Shown here in pieces: positions 43,912-56,010 of a stretch of 64,000 nt of DNA. Every line of letters starts with the position of its first letter. The stretch's first letter is position 1. The translations under genes and the position numbers were made by a program. A model generated the notes under the pieces. That model saw only the letters and a program-made list of their open reading frames with translations, was not told the DNA's origin and made no database searches. Source of the stretch: Actinoplanes sp. M2I2 (GTDB lineage Bacteria; Actinomycetota; Actinomycetes; Mycobacteriales; Micromonosporaceae); contig NZ_JALPVJ010000007.1 in the NCBI RefSeq assembly GCF_023544445.1, positions 434,001-498,000 of the forward strand, given 5' to 3'.

Positions 43912-44095
43912 GTGATGTGTGTAAGGGCGGGACCTGCCGATGGAATGTCGGGCCAGGAGGAGATTCATGGCCGTGAAATGAACGCCTTGTGCGGACCCGC
44001 GCGGGGCGGATCCGGATCGGCCGCGACGCGGGCCACGCGGATCGCGCCGACCTAGTAAGTTGACCTCTCTCACCCCGGGGGAAGGAGCGGCGTCG

Positions 44096-45016
44096 ATGAG
44101 TGCGCCCGGCACCGACGAGATCGTCGTCGACCACCTGACTAAGCAATACAAGAAGCTGCGCGCCGTGGACGACCTGTCCTTCCGGGTACGGTCCGGGCGG
44201 GTCACCGGCTTCCTCGGCCCCAACGGCGCGGGCAAGACGACCACCCTGCGCATGCTGCTCGGTCTGGTCACGCCGACCGCCGGCACGGCGACCTTCGGCC
44301 ACCAGCGGTACGTGGACCTGCCCGACCCGGTCCGTGAGGTCGGCGCGGTGCTCGAGGCGTCCAGCGCCCACCGCGGCCGCACCGGGCGCAACCACCTGCG
44401 CATGATCTGCCGCGCGGCCGGGCTGCCCGACACCCGTTCCGACGAGGTGCTCGAGATCGTCGGGCTGACCCCGGCGGCCAACCGCAAGTTCAAGGGCTAC
44501 TCGCTGGGCATGAAGCAGCGGCTGGGCATCGCCGCCGCCATGCTCGGCGATCCCAAGGTGCTGATCCTCGACGAGCCGGCCAACGGCCTCGACCCCGAGG
44601 GCATCCGGTGGATGCGTGACCTGCTCAAGACGCTTGCGTCCCAGGGCCGTACGGTGCTGGTCTCCAGCCACCTGCTGGGCGAGATGCAGCTGCTCGCGGA
44701 CGACGTCGTGATCGTGGCGGCCGGCAAGCTGATCCGGCAGGGCCCGGTCGACGAGGTGCTGGGCGACCTCAGCGGCGGCGTGCAGGTGCGGGTGCGCACC
44801 CCGCAGGCCGAGGCGCTGACCGCCGCTCTCTCGGGGCTCAGCGCGACCGTGACCCCGGGTTCCGACGGCAGCCTGCTGGTGCACGGGGCCGAGGCGGCCG
44901 CGATCGGGCACGCGGCCTTCACCGCGGGGGTCGAGCTGCACGAGCTGGCCACCGAGCGCGGCGATCTCGAACAGGTCTTCCTGCAGCTGACGGCCGGAAA
45001 GGCGGGCATCCGATGA
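44096..45016 (+). CDS. ABC transporter ATP-binding protein
   Basis: 306 residues from ATG 44096 with GGAAGGAG upstream. Walker A GPNGAGKTT, signature YSLGMKQRL (variant of LSGGQ), Walker B LILDEPANGLDP and H-loop SSHLL. The C-terminal ~70 residues resemble the CcmA-type/DUF4162 extension of exporters for antibiotics or lipids. ATGA overlap with the permease gene. It probably powers export of a drug, peptide or lipid. Confidence 0.93.
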   Translation: MSAPGTDEIVVDHLTKQYKKLRAVDDLSFRVRSGRVTGFLGPNGAGKTTTLRMLLGLVTPTAGTATFGHQRYVDLPDPVREVGAVLEASSAHRGRTGRNHLRMICRAAGLPDTRSDEVLEIVGLTPAANRKFKGYSLGMKQRLGIAAAMLGDPKVLILDEPANGLDPEGIRWMRDLLKTLASQGRTVLVSSHLLGEMQLLADDVVIVAAGKLIRQGPVDEVLGDLSGGVQVRVRTPQAEALTAALSGLSATVTPGSDGSLLVHGAEAAAIGHAAFTAGVELHELATERGDLEQVFLQLTAGKAGIR

Positions 45017-45837
45017 GTCTGGTCAACGCCGAGCTGTTCAAGATCCGCACGACCTCGCTGTGGTGGATCATGGGAATCATCCTGGTGCCGCTGTATGCGG
45101 TCACTGTGCTGATCAACTGGGCCAACGCCAACGTCACCCCGCCGGACGCGGACGCCGGGGTCTCCGACACCCAGAGCCAGCAGATCGAGGCCGCGCTCGA
45201 GCCGATCAACGTGGCCACCAACCTCTACACCAGCGGCCAGTTCATGGGCGTGCTGATCGTGCTGTTGCTGTCGGCGATCATCGTGACCAGTGAGTTCTTC
45301 CACCTCACGGCGACCACGACGTTCCTCACGACGCCGCGGCGCGAGGCGGTCATCCTGGCCAAGTTCGGCGCGGCCGTCGTCATCGGCCTGATCGTGTGGC
45401 TCTTGACGACGGTGCTCAACCTGATCGTGGTACCGCCGATCATGAGCAATCTGGGGCTGTCCAGCCAGCTGGGCGAGCCGGCCGTGTGGCGCGCGATCGG
45501 GCTGAACGGGCTGGCCTTCGTGCTGTGGGCGATCCTCGGGGTCGGCGCCGGCGTGCTGATCCGCAGCCAGATCGCCGCGACGCTGGTCCTGGCGATCACC
45601 TATGTCGTCGGCACCTCGGCCATCAGCGTGATCTTCTTCCTGCTCAGCGAGTACGTCGCCGAGTGGATCAACAATCTGCAGGTGCTGGTGCCGACCACCG
45701 CGTCCCAGCTCATGATCTCGGGCACCGACCTGCCCGGTTCGCCGCCGCGCTGGGTCGGCGCCGTGGTCCTGATCGGGTACGCGGTTGTCACCGGCTTCCT
45801 CGGCACCTGGCTGACGAAGCGGCGCGACATCAGCTGA
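45013..45837 (+). CDS. ABC-2-type transporter permease
   Basis: 274 residues, start overlapping the ATPase stop. Six hydrophobic helices; the N-terminus (LVNAELFKIRTTSLWWIMG) and the long outside loop between helices 1 and 2 are typical of ABC-2 exporters. The extracellular loop after helix 1 holds charged residues. It pairs with the ATPase encoded upstream; the substrate is unknown. Confidence 0.9.
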   Translation: MSLVNAELFKIRTTSLWWIMGIILVPLYAVTVLINWANANVTPPDADAGVSDTQSQQIEAALEPINVATNLYTSGQFMGVLIVLLLSAIIVTSEFFHLTATTTFLTTPRREAVILAKFGAAVVIGLIVWLLTTVLNLIVVPPIMSNLGLSSQLGEPAVWRAIGLNGLAFVLWAILGVGAGVLIRSQIAATLVLAITYVVGTSAISVIFFLLSEYVAEWINNLQVLVPTTASQLMISGTDLPGSPPRWVGAVVLIGYAVVTGFLGTWLTKRRDIS

Positions 45838-45956
45838 CGCGGGCCCCCATCACCTGACGCGGGAGGAGTTCGTTCTCACACACGGCGTAGCCTTGACGGC
45901 GAATCCTTCCCGTCCCATGTGACGCCGATCAAAAGGTGAAAGAGGCGAACACGGAA

Positions 45957-48900
45957 GTGTCGACCCAGCAGACTTCGCACGAGAACCCGCTCGCGGATTT
46001 CGGTCCCAACGAGTGGATCGTCGACGAGATGTACCAGCGTTACCTGGCCGACCCCGCGAGTGTCGACCCGGCCTGGCACGATTTCTTCGCCGACTACAAG
46101 CCCGCGATGGCCACCGGTTCGATCGTGACGCCCGACGAGGCGAAGGCCGCCAACGCGACCGCCTCCGCGGCCAAGGCGGGCACGGACGCCCCGGCGGCCA
46201 CCACGGTCGCGCCCGTGAAGCCGACGGTGCCCGCCGCTCCCGCTGCCAAGCCTGCCGCCAAGACCGAGCCGGCGCCGACGCCGGCGCCGGCCAAGCCCGC
46301 GCCGGCCGCCAAGCCCGCCGCCTCCGGGAACGGGAAGGCTCCCGAGGGCGCCAAGGTCACCACGCTGCGGGGCGTCGCCGCCCGCATCGTGCAGAACATG
46401 GACGCCTCGCTCGAGGTGCCGACGGCCACCTCGGTGCGCGCCGTCCCGGCCAAGCTCATGGTCGACAACCGTATCGTGATCAACAACCACCTCGCCCGCG
46501 GGCGGGGTGGCAAGGTCAGCTTCACCCACCTGATCGGCTGGGCGCTGGTCCGCGCGGTCGTGCAGCACCGCGAGATGAACAACTCGTTCGCCGAGGTGGA
46601 CGGCAAGCCCGCGCTGGTGGCGCCCGAACACATCAACCTCGGCATCGCCATCGACCTCGCCAAGAAGGACGGCTCCCGCGCGCTCGTCGTGCCGTCGATC
46701 AAGAACTGCGAGACGATGGACTTCCGCAAGTTCTGGCAGGCGTACGAGGACGTGGTCCGGCGGGCCCGCCGCAACGAGCTGACCATGGACGACTACAACG
46801 GCACGACGATCTCGCTCACCAACCCGGGCGGCATCGGCACGGTGCACTCCATCCCGCGCCTGATGGCCGGCCAGAGCGCGATCATCGGCGTCGGCGCGAT
46901 GGAGTACCCCGCGCCCTACGCCGGCATGAGCGACGAGACGCTCTCCGAGCACGGCATCAGCAAGGTCACCACGCTGACCAGCACCTATGACCACCGGGTC
47001 ATCCAGGGCGCGCAGTCCGGCGAGTTCCTCAAGGCCATGCACGAGTTCCTGCTCGGCGAGCACGACTTCTACGACGAGATCTTCACCTCGCTGCGGATCC
47101 CGTACGAGCCGGTCCGCTGGGTGCGCGACGTCGCCCGCACCAGCGAGGGCCAGATCGACAAGGCCGCGCGGGTGGTCGAGCTCATCCACGCCTACCGGGT
47201 CCGTGGCCACCTCATGGCCGACACCGATCCGCTCGAGTTCGAGATCCGCCGCCACCCCGACCTCGACGTGCTGCAGCACGGCTTGACGCTGTGGGACCTC
47301 GACCGTTCGTTCCCGGTCGGCGGTTTCGCCGGCAAGCAGCGGATGAAGCTCCGCGAGGTGCTGGGCGTCCTGCGCGACACCTACTGCCGCCGGGTCGGCA
47401 TCGAGTACATGCACATCCAGGGCCCCGAGGAGCGGCGCTGGATCCAGGACCGCATCGAGATCAAGTACACCAAGCCGGACTCGGACGAGCAGAAGCACAT
47501 CCTCAACCGGCTGAACGCCGCCGAGGCCTTCGAGACCTTCCTGCAGACCAAGTTCGTCGGGCAGAAGCGGTTCTCGCTGGAGGGTGGCGAGTCGCTGATC
47601 CCGCTGCTCGACGCCGTTCTCGAGTCGTCGGCCGAGGCCGGTCTCGACGAGATGGTCATCGGCATGGCCCACCGTGGCCGGCTCAACGTGCTGGCCAACA
47701 TCGTCGCCAAGCCGTACGAGAAGATCTTCAACGAGTTCGAGGGTCAGATGGACCCGAAGTCGGCTCACGGCTCCGGTGACGTCAAGTACCACCTCGGCCA
47801 GACCGGGAAATACACGACGCCGGACGGCGAGCACGCGACCACGGTCAGCGTGGTGGCCAACCCGTCCCACCTCGAGGCGGTCGACCCCGTCCTCGAGGGC
47901 ATCGTCCGGGCCAAGCAGGACCGGCTCGACCTCGGCCTGCACGGCTACACGGTGCTCCCGCTGCTGGTGCACGGCGACGCGGCGTTCGCCGGCCAGGGCG
48001 TGGTGGCCGAGACACTCAACCTTTCCCAGCTGCGCGGCTACCGCACGGGCGGCACGGTCCACGTGATCGTGAACAACCAGGTCGGCTTCACCACCGCGCC
48101 CGAGTACAGCCGCTCGTCGATGTATTCGACCGACGTGGCCCGGATGATCCAGGCGCCGATCTTCCACGTGAACGGCGACGACCCCGAGGCCGTCGTGCGG
48201 GTCGCGAAGCTCGCCTTCGAATACCGCCAGGCGTTCAACAAGGACGTCGTGATCGACCTGGTCTGCTACCGCCGCCGCGGTCACAACGAGGGCGACGACC
48301 CGTCGATGACCAACCCGCGGATGTACGAGATCATCGACACCAAGCGCTCGGTGCGCAAGCTCTACACCGAGGAGCTCATCGGCCGCGGCGACATCACCGT
48401 GGACGACGCCCAGGAGCAGCTGCGCGACTATCAGTCCCAGCTCGAGCAGGTCTTCAAGGCGACCCGCGACGCGGCCGGCCGTCCACCGCGCCCCCGGGTC
48501 ATCTCCGAGGAGCCCGAGCCCGAGGTCGAGACCGCGGTCGACGCGGCCTCGGTGCGCGCGGTCGGTGAGGCGCACGTGGAGCTGCCCGAGGGCTTCACCC
48601 CGCACAAGCGGGTCCAGCAGCTCCTCGAGCGGCGCGCCAAGATGTCCGCCGAGGGCGGCATCGACTGGGGCTTCGGTGAACTGGTGGCCTTCGGCTCGCT
48701 GCTGCAGCAGGGCGTCACCGTCCGCCTGGCCGGCCAAGACTCGCGTCGCGGCACGTTCGTCTCGCGGCACGCCTCGATCGTCGACGCCAAGACCGGCAAG
48801 GACTTCCTGCCGCTGTCCACGCTGACCACCGGCTCCGCGCGCTTCTTCGTCCACGACTCGCTGCTCAGCGAATACGCGGCGATGGGCTTCGAGTACGGCT

Positions 48901-49700
48901 ACTCGGTCGAGAACACCGAGGCGCTGGTGCTCTGGGAGGCGCAGTTCGGCGACTTCGTCAACGGCGCCCAGTCGATCGTGGACGAGTTCATCTCGTCCGG
49001 CGAGGTGAAGTGGGGCCAGCAGTCGTCGCTGGTGCTGCTGCTCCCGCACGGCCAGGAGGGCCAGGGGCCCGACCACTCGTCCGGCCGTCCCGAGCGGTTC
49101 CTGCAGCTCTGCGCCCAGGACAACATGCGGGTGGCCAACCCGACGACCCCGGCGAACTACTTCCACCTGCTGCGCCGCCAGGCCCTGTCGGCCAAGCGCA
49201 AGCCGCTGGTGGTCTTCTCGCCCAAGTCGCTGCTGCGGCACAAGCTCGCCGTGTCGTCGGTCGCCGACTTCACCGAGGGCACGTTCCAGCCGGTGATCGG
49301 GGACGCGGGGGTCAAGGGCACGCCGCTCGACCCGAACGGCGTCAAGCGGGTGCTGCTCTGCTCGGGCAAGGTCTACTACGACCTGTTCCAGGCCCGCGCC
49401 GAGCGTGGCATCACCGACACCGCGATCCTGCGGATGGAGCAGATCTACCCGCTCCCGGTGGCCGAGCTCAAGGCGATCCTGGCGCAGTTCCCGAACGCCG
49501 AGGACTTCGTCTGGGTGCAGGAGGAGCCGGCCAACCAGGGCGCCTGGTCGTTCGTCGCGCTCAACCTGCTCGAGCACCTCGAGGGTGTCCGGCTGCGGCG
49601 CATCTCCCGCCCGGCCGCCGCGGCTCCCGCGGTCGGCTCGGCCAAGATGCACGAGGCCGAGCAGGCCGCGCTGATCGAGGCCGCTCTGCCCCGCCCGTAA
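45957..49700 (+). CDS. kgd: Multifunctional 2-oxoglutarate dehydrogenase E1/E2 (Kgd/OdhA)
   Basis: 1247 residues from GTG 45957; GTG 45936 is possible but has a poorer ribosome site. N-terminal E1o helix ([24 protein letters not shown]), an Ala/Pro linker, an E2-type acyltransferase core with [12 protein letters not shown] (catalytic His), then the full ThDP-dependent E1: [29 protein letters not shown]. It produces succinyl-CoA, or acts as decarboxylase/carboligase, in the TCA cycle; the FHA-regulator GarA normally controls it. The fused layout is specific to actinobacteria. Terminator follows. Confidence 0.96.
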   Translation: MSTQQTSHENPLADFGPNEWIVDEMYQRYLADPASVDPAWHDFFADYKPAMATGSIVTPDEAKAANATASAAKAGTDAPAATTVAPVKPTVPAAPAAKPAAKTEPAPTPAPAKPAPAAKPAASGNGKAPEGAKVTTLRGVAARIVQNMDASLEVPTATSVRAVPAKLMVDNRIVINNHLARGRGGKVSFTHLIGWALVRAVVQHREMNNSFAEVDGKPALVAPEHINLGIAIDLAKKDGSRALVVPSIKNCETMDFRKFWQAYEDVVRRARRNELTMDDYNGTTISLTNPGGIGTVHSIPRLMAGQSAIIGVGAMEYPAPYAGMSDETLSEHGISKVTTLTSTYDHRVIQGAQSGEFLKAMHEFLLGEHDFYDEIFTSLRIPYEPVRWVRDVARTSEGQIDKAARVVELIHAYRVRGHLMADTDPLEFEIRRHPDLDVLQHGLTLWDLDRSFPVGGFAGKQRMKLREVLGVLRDTYCRRVGIEYMHIQGPEERRWIQDRIEIKYTKPDSDEQKHILNRLNAAEAFETFLQTKFVGQKRFSLEGGESLIPLLDAVLESSAEAGLDEMVIGMAHRGRLNVLANIVAKPYEKIFNEFEGQMDPKSAHGSGDVKYHLGQTGKYTTPDGEHATTVSVVANPSHLEAVDPVLEGIVRAKQDRLDLGLHGYTVLPLLVHGDAAFAGQGVVAETLNLSQLRGYRTGGTVHVIVNNQVGFTTAPEYSRSSMYSTDVARMIQAPIFHVNGDDPEAVVRVAKLAFEYRQAFNKDVVIDLVCYRRRGHNEGDDPSMTNPRMYEIIDTKRSVRKLYTEELIGRGDITVDDAQEQLRDYQSQLEQVFKATRDAAGRPPRPRVISEEPEPEVETAVDAASVRAVGEAHVELPEGFTPHKRVQQLLERRAKMSAEGGIDWGFGELVAFGSLLQQGVTVRLAGQDSRRGTFVSRHASIVDAKTGKDFLPLSTLTTGSARFFVHDSLLSEYAAMGFEYGYSVENTEALVLWEAQFGDFVNGAQSIVDEFISSGEVKWGQQSSLVLLLPHGQEGQGPDHSSGRPERFLQLCAQDNMRVANPTTPANYFHLLRRQALSAKRKPLVVFSPKSLLRHKLAVSSVADFTEGTFQPVIGDAGVKGTPLDPNGVKRVLLCSGKVYYDLFQARAERGITDTAILRMEQIYPLPVAELKAILAQFPNAEDFVWVQEEPANQGAWSFVALNLLEHLEGVRLRRISRPAAAAPAVGSAKMHEAEQAALIEAALPRP

Positions 49701-49710
49701 GGCTCGAACT

Positions 49711-49744
49711 GGGGGCGCTCCGCTGCGGCGGAGCGCCCCCTTTT
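49711..49744 (+). terminator. Intrinsic terminator of kgd
   Basis: A perfect 13-base stem (49711-49723 with 49728-49740) around TGCG and a T4 tract. The T tract also starts the -10 box of the next gene. Confidence 0.95.
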
Positions 49745-49755
49745 ACTATCCGGTC

Positions 49756-49935
49756 ATGTACTTCACCGACCGTGGCATCGAGGAACTCGTCGACCGGCGT
49801 GGCGAGGAGACCGTGACGCTGGAGTGGCTGGGCGCCCAGCTGCGGACCTTCGTCGACGTCAACCCCGAGTTCGAGACCCCCATCGAGCGCTTCGCGACCT
49901 GGCTGGCCCGGGGCGACGACGAGGATGAGGAGTAG
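49756..49935 (+). CDS. DUF6104-like small acidic protein, 59 aa
   Basis: Short gene, ATG 49756 to TAG 49935. The sequence MYFTDRGIEELVDRRGEETV, then TLEWLGAQLRTFVD, is the pattern of a small conserved actinobacterial family (DUF6104 as I remember it), with an acidic end DDDEDEE. TACTAT lies six bases before the ATG, directly after the kgd terminator, so it has its own leaderless promoter. It overlaps the next gene by 11 bases. Function unknown; the pairing with an ATPase may be meaningful. Confidence 0.85.
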   Translation: MYFTDRGIEELVDRRGEETVTLEWLGAQLRTFVDVNPEFETPIERFATWLARGDDEDEE

Positions 49936-50659
49936 GGCGGCCGAGTCGCGCCCGATCCGGCGGGTCGAGCTCGACGCCGGCGCCGAGGTCGACCGGGGCG
50001 CCTGGTGGGCCACCATCCCGGCGGTACGGGCCGTGCTCGACCACGGGCTGAACATCCCGGCCGGCGTGACGTTCCTCGTCGGCGAGAACGGATCGGGCAA
50101 GTCCACGCTGGTGGAGGCGCTGGCCGCGGCGCACGGGCTGAACCCGGAAGGCGGCTCGCGCGGTGCGATGCACTCCACCCGCGTCACCGAGTCACCGCTG
50201 GGGCAGGCGCTGCGGGTGATCCGTACGCCGGGTCGCCGGGCCAACGCGTACTTCCTGCGGGCCGAGACCACCCATGGCCTGTACACCTATCTGGAAAGCC
50301 TGCCGGGCGACAACCCCGACCTGAACCTGCACGAGCAGAGCCACGGTGAGGGTTTCCTGGAGCTTCTGGAGCGCAAGTTCCGGGGGTACGGGTTCTATCT
50401 GATGGACGAGCCCGAGGCGCCGCTCTCGTTCACCTCGACGCTGGGGCTGCTCAGCCGCCTGGGTGACCTGCGCGCCGACGGGGCCCAGGTCGTGGTGGCC
50501 ACGCACTCGCCGCTGCTCACCGCCCTGCCCGGCGCCACGATCCTCGAACTGGGCGCGCACGGCATCCGGCGTACGGAATGGGCCGACCTGGACATCGTGG
50601 CGAGCTGGCGCGGCTTCCTGGCCTCGCCCGAGGCGTTCCTGCGGCACCTCGGTGTCTGA
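49925..50659 (+). CDS. AAA/SMC-type ATPase (COG3910-like)
   Basis: 244 residues. Walker A GENGSGKSTLVEAL and Walker B FYLMDEPEA of an ABC/SMC-type single-domain ATPase, with VVATHSPLL as the H-loop region. Such proteins lack the long coiled coil of SMC and membrane parts and are annotated as predicted ATPases. It probably uses ATP to act on nucleic acid or a protein complex; the target is unknown. Its start overlaps the DUF6104 gene, so the two are likely co-translated. Confidence 0.9.
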   Translation: MRSRAAESRPIRRVELDAGAEVDRGAWWATIPAVRAVLDHGLNIPAGVTFLVGENGSGKSTLVEALAAAHGLNPEGGSRGAMHSTRVTESPLGQALRVIRTPGRRANAYFLRAETTHGLYTYLESLPGDNPDLNLHEQSHGEGFLELLERKFRGYGFYLMDEPEAPLSFTSTLGLLSRLGDLRADGAQVVVATHSPLLTALPGATILELGAHGIRRTEWADLDIVASWRGFLASPEAFLRHLGV

Positions 50660-50721
50660 CGTCATCCACAGTTGGGGCTTTCGACCCGGCGGCGGCACCT
50701 GGGGGCCGGTAGGTTGAGGCC

Positions 50722-52790
50722 GTGGCACGAAGCGTCTATGTGGCGGGTCTCGGCCCCGGCGTCGGCAAGGGCACGGTCGCGCTGGGCCTGGTCGAGCTGC
50801 TGTCCCGGCAGGTCGCGCGGATCGGGGTGTTCCGCCCACTGGTCTCCGGCGCCGGCGACGACCCGCTGCTCACCCTGCTGACCAAGCGCTACCCGGTGGT
50901 CGCGCCCTACGCCGACTCCTACGGGGTGACGACCGCCGAGGCCAGCGCGCTGGTCGCCGACGGCAAGTGGGAGGAGCTGATCTCCCGCATCGTCGAGCGC
51001 TACCGCGAGCTCGAGCGGCAGGCCGGCTCGGTCGTGGTGATCGGCAGCGACTTCTCGCCGGCCGCCGGGGAACGCGACGAGATGCCCCGCGAGCTCGGCT
51101 TCAACGCCCGCCTGGCGACCGAGTTCGGCAGCGTCGTGATCCCGGTGATCAGCGGCGAGGATCGCGGGGCCGAGTCGCTGACCGCGGCGGCCCGCAGCGC
51201 CTACCACTCCCTGGCCGACCTCGACGCCACGGTCGTCGCCGTGATCGCCAACCGGGTCGCCGCGGGAGTCTCCCTCGACGGCGGCGACCTGCCGGTGCCG
51301 ATGTGGTCGATCCCCGAGATCGCCACGATCGCCGCCCCGACCGTGGCCGAGGTGGCCGCGGCGCTCGACGCGACCGTCCTCTCGGGCGGCGAGGGCGCCC
51401 TCGACCGCGACGTGCTCGACTACGTGGTCGGCGCCGCGCATGTGCCCACCGTTCTGGAGCATCTGACCGACGGCGCGCTCATGATCACGCCGGGCGATCG
51501 GGCCGACCTGCTGCTCGCGGCCAGCGCGGCCCACGCCGCCGGCAACGTCACGCTCTCCGGCCTGGTGCTCACCCTGGGCGAGCGCCCCGACCCGCGCGTG
51601 GTCCGGGTCGTCGAGCGGCTCAACACCGGCCTGGCGATGCTGGTCGTCGCGTCCGACAGTTACCACACGATCGCCGCGGCCACCCACATTCAGGCGGGTC
51701 TCAGCACGGGCACCCCGCGCAAGATCGAGGCCGCCCTGGGCGCGTTCGAGGAAAATGTGGACACCGCGGCGCTGACCCGCCTGCTCGACGTGGCCCGCTC
51801 CAGCCGGGTCACCCCGCTCATGTTCGAGAACGATCTGATCGATCGGGCCCGGGCCGAGCGCCGCCACCTCGTGCTGCCCGAGGGCACCGACGAGCGCATC
51901 CTGCGAGCCACCGAGACGCTGCTGCGGCGCGGCGTCGCCGACCTCACGCTGCTGGGCGACCCGGCCGAGATCACCCGGCGGGCCCGCGAGCTGGGCGTCG
52001 AGATCGGCGCGGCCCGGCTGGTCGACCCCGAGACCAGCCCGTGGCGTGACGACTTCGCGGAACGCTATGCCGAGCTGCGCAAACACCGCGCCGTGACGCT
52101 CGACCTGGCCTACGACGTGGTCCGCGACGTCAACTACTTCGGCACGATGATGGTGGCCGAGGGACTGGCCGACGGCATGGTCTCCGGGGCCAACCACACC
52201 ACGGCGGCCACGATCCGTCCCGCCTTCGAGATCATCAAGACGGTGCCCGACGTGTCGGTGGCCTCCAGCGTGTTCTTCATGCTGCTCGCCGATCGTGTGC
52301 TGGTCTACGGCGACTGCGCGGTCAACCCCGACCCGGACGCCGCCCAGCTGGCCGACATCGCGCTCTCCTCGGCGCGGACGGCGGCAGCCTTCGGCATCGA
52401 TCCGCGCGTCGCGATGCTGTCCTACTCCACCGGCAAGTCGGGCTCGGGCGCCGACGTCGAAAAGGTCGCCGCGGCCACCGCGCTGGTCCACGAACGCCGG
52501 CCCGATCTGCCGGTCGAGGGCCCGATCCAGTACGACGCGGCCATCGACCCGGCCGTGGCGGCGACCAAGCTGCCCGAGAGCACAGTGGCCGGCAAGGCGA
52601 CGGTGTTCGTCTTCCCCGACCTCAACACCGGCAACAACACCTACAAGGCGGTCCAGCGGTCGGCCGGCGCGGTCGCCGTCGGCCCGGTCATGCAGGGTCT
52701 GCGACGGCCGGTCAACGACCTGTCCCGCGGGGCCACGGTCAAGGACATCGTCAACACGGTGGCGATCACAGCGATTCAGGCGGCGGTGCG

Positions 52791-52794
<4 letters not shown>
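50722..52794 (+). CDS. pta: Phosphate acetyltransferase
   Basis: 690 residues from GTG 50722, six bases after TAGGTT (leaderless). N-terminal P-loop/BioD-like domain (GLGPGVGKGTVALGL), a DRTGG domain (~210-320), and the C-terminal PTA_PTB catalytic domain from ~370 (LVLPEGTDERILRATE, SGANHTTAATIRPAFEIIK, SYSTGKSGSG). It interconverts acetyl-CoA and acetyl phosphate. Its stop overlaps ackA (ATGA). Confidence 0.96.
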
Positions 52795-53906
<1,112 letters not shown>

Positions 53907-54015
53907 AGCCGCCCGCCTTGCCCCGCTAGTCCGTCAGCACCAAGCAGACTTCGTCGGCGGCGCCCGGCGGTCACTTCACGGCCGGCGTTCGTCAACCACC
54001 CCGCGGCGGGATCCG

Positions 54016-54180
54016 TCAGGCGACGAGCCAGACGATCAGCGCGAGAAGCACCACGGCGACGGCGACGGCGCCGATGATCAGTGGGGTCTTCGAGGGGGCC
54101 GCGGGCTCCTGCGGAGCATTGTGGGTAAAGGCACGGAAAGCCTCGGTGTTGCCGCTCGGGTCGACGCTGTTGTCAGACAT
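54016..54180 (-). CDS. Small single-pass membrane protein, 54 aa
   Basis: From ATG 54180; TATGGT lies seven bases upstream, a leaderless layout. A polar N-terminal half (SVDPSGNTEAFRAFTHNAPQE) with Pro and Ser, and one C-terminal helix (about 33-53). It resembles small conserved membrane proteins of Micromonosporaceae. Function unknown. Confidence 0.72.
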   Translation of the reverse strand: MSDNSVDPSGNTEAFRAFTHNAPQEPAAPSKTPLIIGAVAVAVVLLALIVWLVA

Positions 54181-54351
54181 GGCCAAGACCATAGCGAAAC
54201 GATGCACGTCACGCTGACCTCGGTCGGGGCCCTACCAGGACAAACAGCCGCCGCACGGCAAATTCATCCGATCGTGGGAGCGCCGAGCGCGCACCCGCAC
54301 GGGCGGCTGTTCCGGTCGGTTCTTCAGGTTGCTCACCGAGGCCGAAGCACA

Positions 54352-55329
54352 ATGGGACGGGTGCATCGCCGTCTCGCCGCTCTCGCCCTTGCCGTCACGG
54401 TCCCGTTGGCCACGCTCGTCGCCTGCTCGGCGGATCACCCGTCGGATGCTCAGCCGTCCACCCTTCCGCCGGCCGCCGGCATCCCGGCCGCGCCCGGCAC
54501 CGCTGGGCCGACAACGACAGCGCCTCGCCCGACCGCACCCGGGACGGCGGCACCTGACACAGCCGCACCCGGCACAGCCGCACCCGGCACGGCCGCGCCG
54601 ACACGGTCGTTCGCCGTAGAAACTCGCACTCTGAAACTCCAACGCGGCAGCCGTCCGCTACCGACCACCGTCTGGTCGCCGCAGGGCAACGGCCCGTTCC
54701 CGCTGATCCTTTTCAGCCACGGCCTCGGCGGCAAGCCGTCCGATTACCGCGAGCTCCTGACTACTTGGGCCCGGGCCGGCTTCGTCGTCGCGGCACCGGC
54801 CTACCCCCACACGTCCGCGGCCGCAGCCGAACTCAACGTCCTCGACGTACTCAATCAGCCCGCCGACGCCAGCTACGTGATCACCGAGACGCTGAGCGAA
54901 CTGAGCGACACGATCGACCAGAACCGGGTGGCGGCGGCCGGCCACTCAGCCGGCGGCGTGACCACGCTGGGCCTCTTCAGCGGCAACCGAGACCAGCGCC
55001 TGCGCGCCGGCGTCGTCCTGGCCGGACGCCAGGTGCTCCCCCAGCCGTTCACCGGCCCGGAGGCGCCGCTGTTCTTTGTGCACGGCCGCCAGGACGCCAC
55101 GGTGGCCTACGCCGACGGCCGCGCCGCCTACGACGCGGTCACGTGGCCCAAGGCCTTCCTCACCGTCACCCAAGGCGGCCACGTAGCAGCCGGCCGCTCC
55201 CTCGACGTCATAGCCACCACCAGCACCGACTTCTGGCGCTGGAGCCTCTACGGCGACGACCGGGCCCGCACCCGCCTGCAGAAAGACGCGACCCGAGGCG
55301 GTCTGGCCACCCTGACCAACCGCCTGTAG
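54352..55329 (+). CDS. Lipoprotein alpha/beta-hydrolase, PAF-acetylhydrolase/chlorophyllase-like
   Basis: 325 residues from ATG 54352; GTG 54361 is an alternative start. Lipobox LVAC, then an Ala/Pro/Thr linker with TAAPG repeats, then a hydrolase domain: oxyanion LILFSHGLGG, nucleophile GHSAGG, Asp region FFVHGRQDAT and catalytic His in TQGGHVAAG. It is a secreted, membrane-tethered esterase; substrate unknown. Linker repeats may vary in length between strains. Confidence 0.86.
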   Translation: MGRVHRRLAALALAVTVPLATLVACSADHPSDAQPSTLPPAAGIPAAPGTAGPTTTAPRPTAPGTAAPDTAAPGTAAPGTAAPTRSFAVETRTLKLQRGSRPLPTTVWSPQGNGPFPLILFSHGLGGKPSDYRELLTTWARAGFVVAAPAYPHTSAAAAELNVLDVLNQPADASYVITETLSELSDTIDQNRVAAAGHSAGGVTTLGLFSGNRDQRLRAGVVLAGRQVLPQPFTGPEAPLFFVHGRQDATVAYADGRAAYDAVTWPKAFLTVTQGGHVAAGRSLDVIATTSTDFWRWSLYGDDRARTRLQKDATRGGLATLTNRL

Positions 55330-55659
55330 TTCCCGCGACCGGCACGGGCCCGTAACACTGCGTCCTGTTCGTCGTGTCGACACGCCCAGGCGCCACCCGC
55401 GCCTGCCAAGTCATGGCTTGCCAGGCGCCCCGTCACATCCGGGAGGCACCGCCAACCGATCCCCACCGCACGCGAATCCACCGCGGGGCTCAGGGGGCGG
55501 GATCGGCCGCGCGCGCAAACCGCACGCCGCCAGACCGACGTGGAAGTGGCTCCAGCGGATCCGAGATCAACGGACGTACGCACGCTCAGCGCCCGGACCC
55601 GTGACGCCGGCCGCACTGGCGGCTGTACGCGACGACCTAGGCGCCGCCACGGCTGACTC

Positions 55660-55970
55660 GACCACGGCCGAGCGCCACCACGGCCGAGCGCCACCACGGC
55701 CGAGCGCCACCACGACCGAGCGGCATCACCGCCGGCCGCCACCACCGCCGGCCGCCACTCACGACCGACCGCCACCACCGCCGGGCGCCACCACGGCCGC
55801 CACGACCGACCGCCACCACCGCCAGCCGCCACCACCGCCGGGCGCCACTCACGACCGACCGCCACCACCGCCAGCCGCCACGACCGACCGCCACCACCGC
55901 CAGCCGCCACGACCGACCGCCGCAACCGCCGGCCGCCACGACCGAGCGCTACTACGATCGAGCGCCGTCA
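55660..55970. repeat. Low-complexity CCACCACCGCC/ACGACCGACCG repeat field
   Basis: Imperfect, interspersed copies of CGACCGCCACCACCGCC, GCCGCCAC and ACGACCGACCG fill about 310 bases between the ends of two convergent genes. Frames across it are low-complexity on both strands and I see no gene. Bases 55330-55659 also show none. Confidence 0.85.
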
Positions 55971-56010
55971 CCGCTGTGAGGCGCGGCCAGGGTACGGAGG
56001 CGTGGTCTTG

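Noticed and set aside
45876..49652. A 1258-codon open frame antisense to kgd
   Set aside because: It mirrors kgd codons in a GC-rich gene; the product is low-complexity (His, Val, Asp, Arg) and has no domain or ribosome site.
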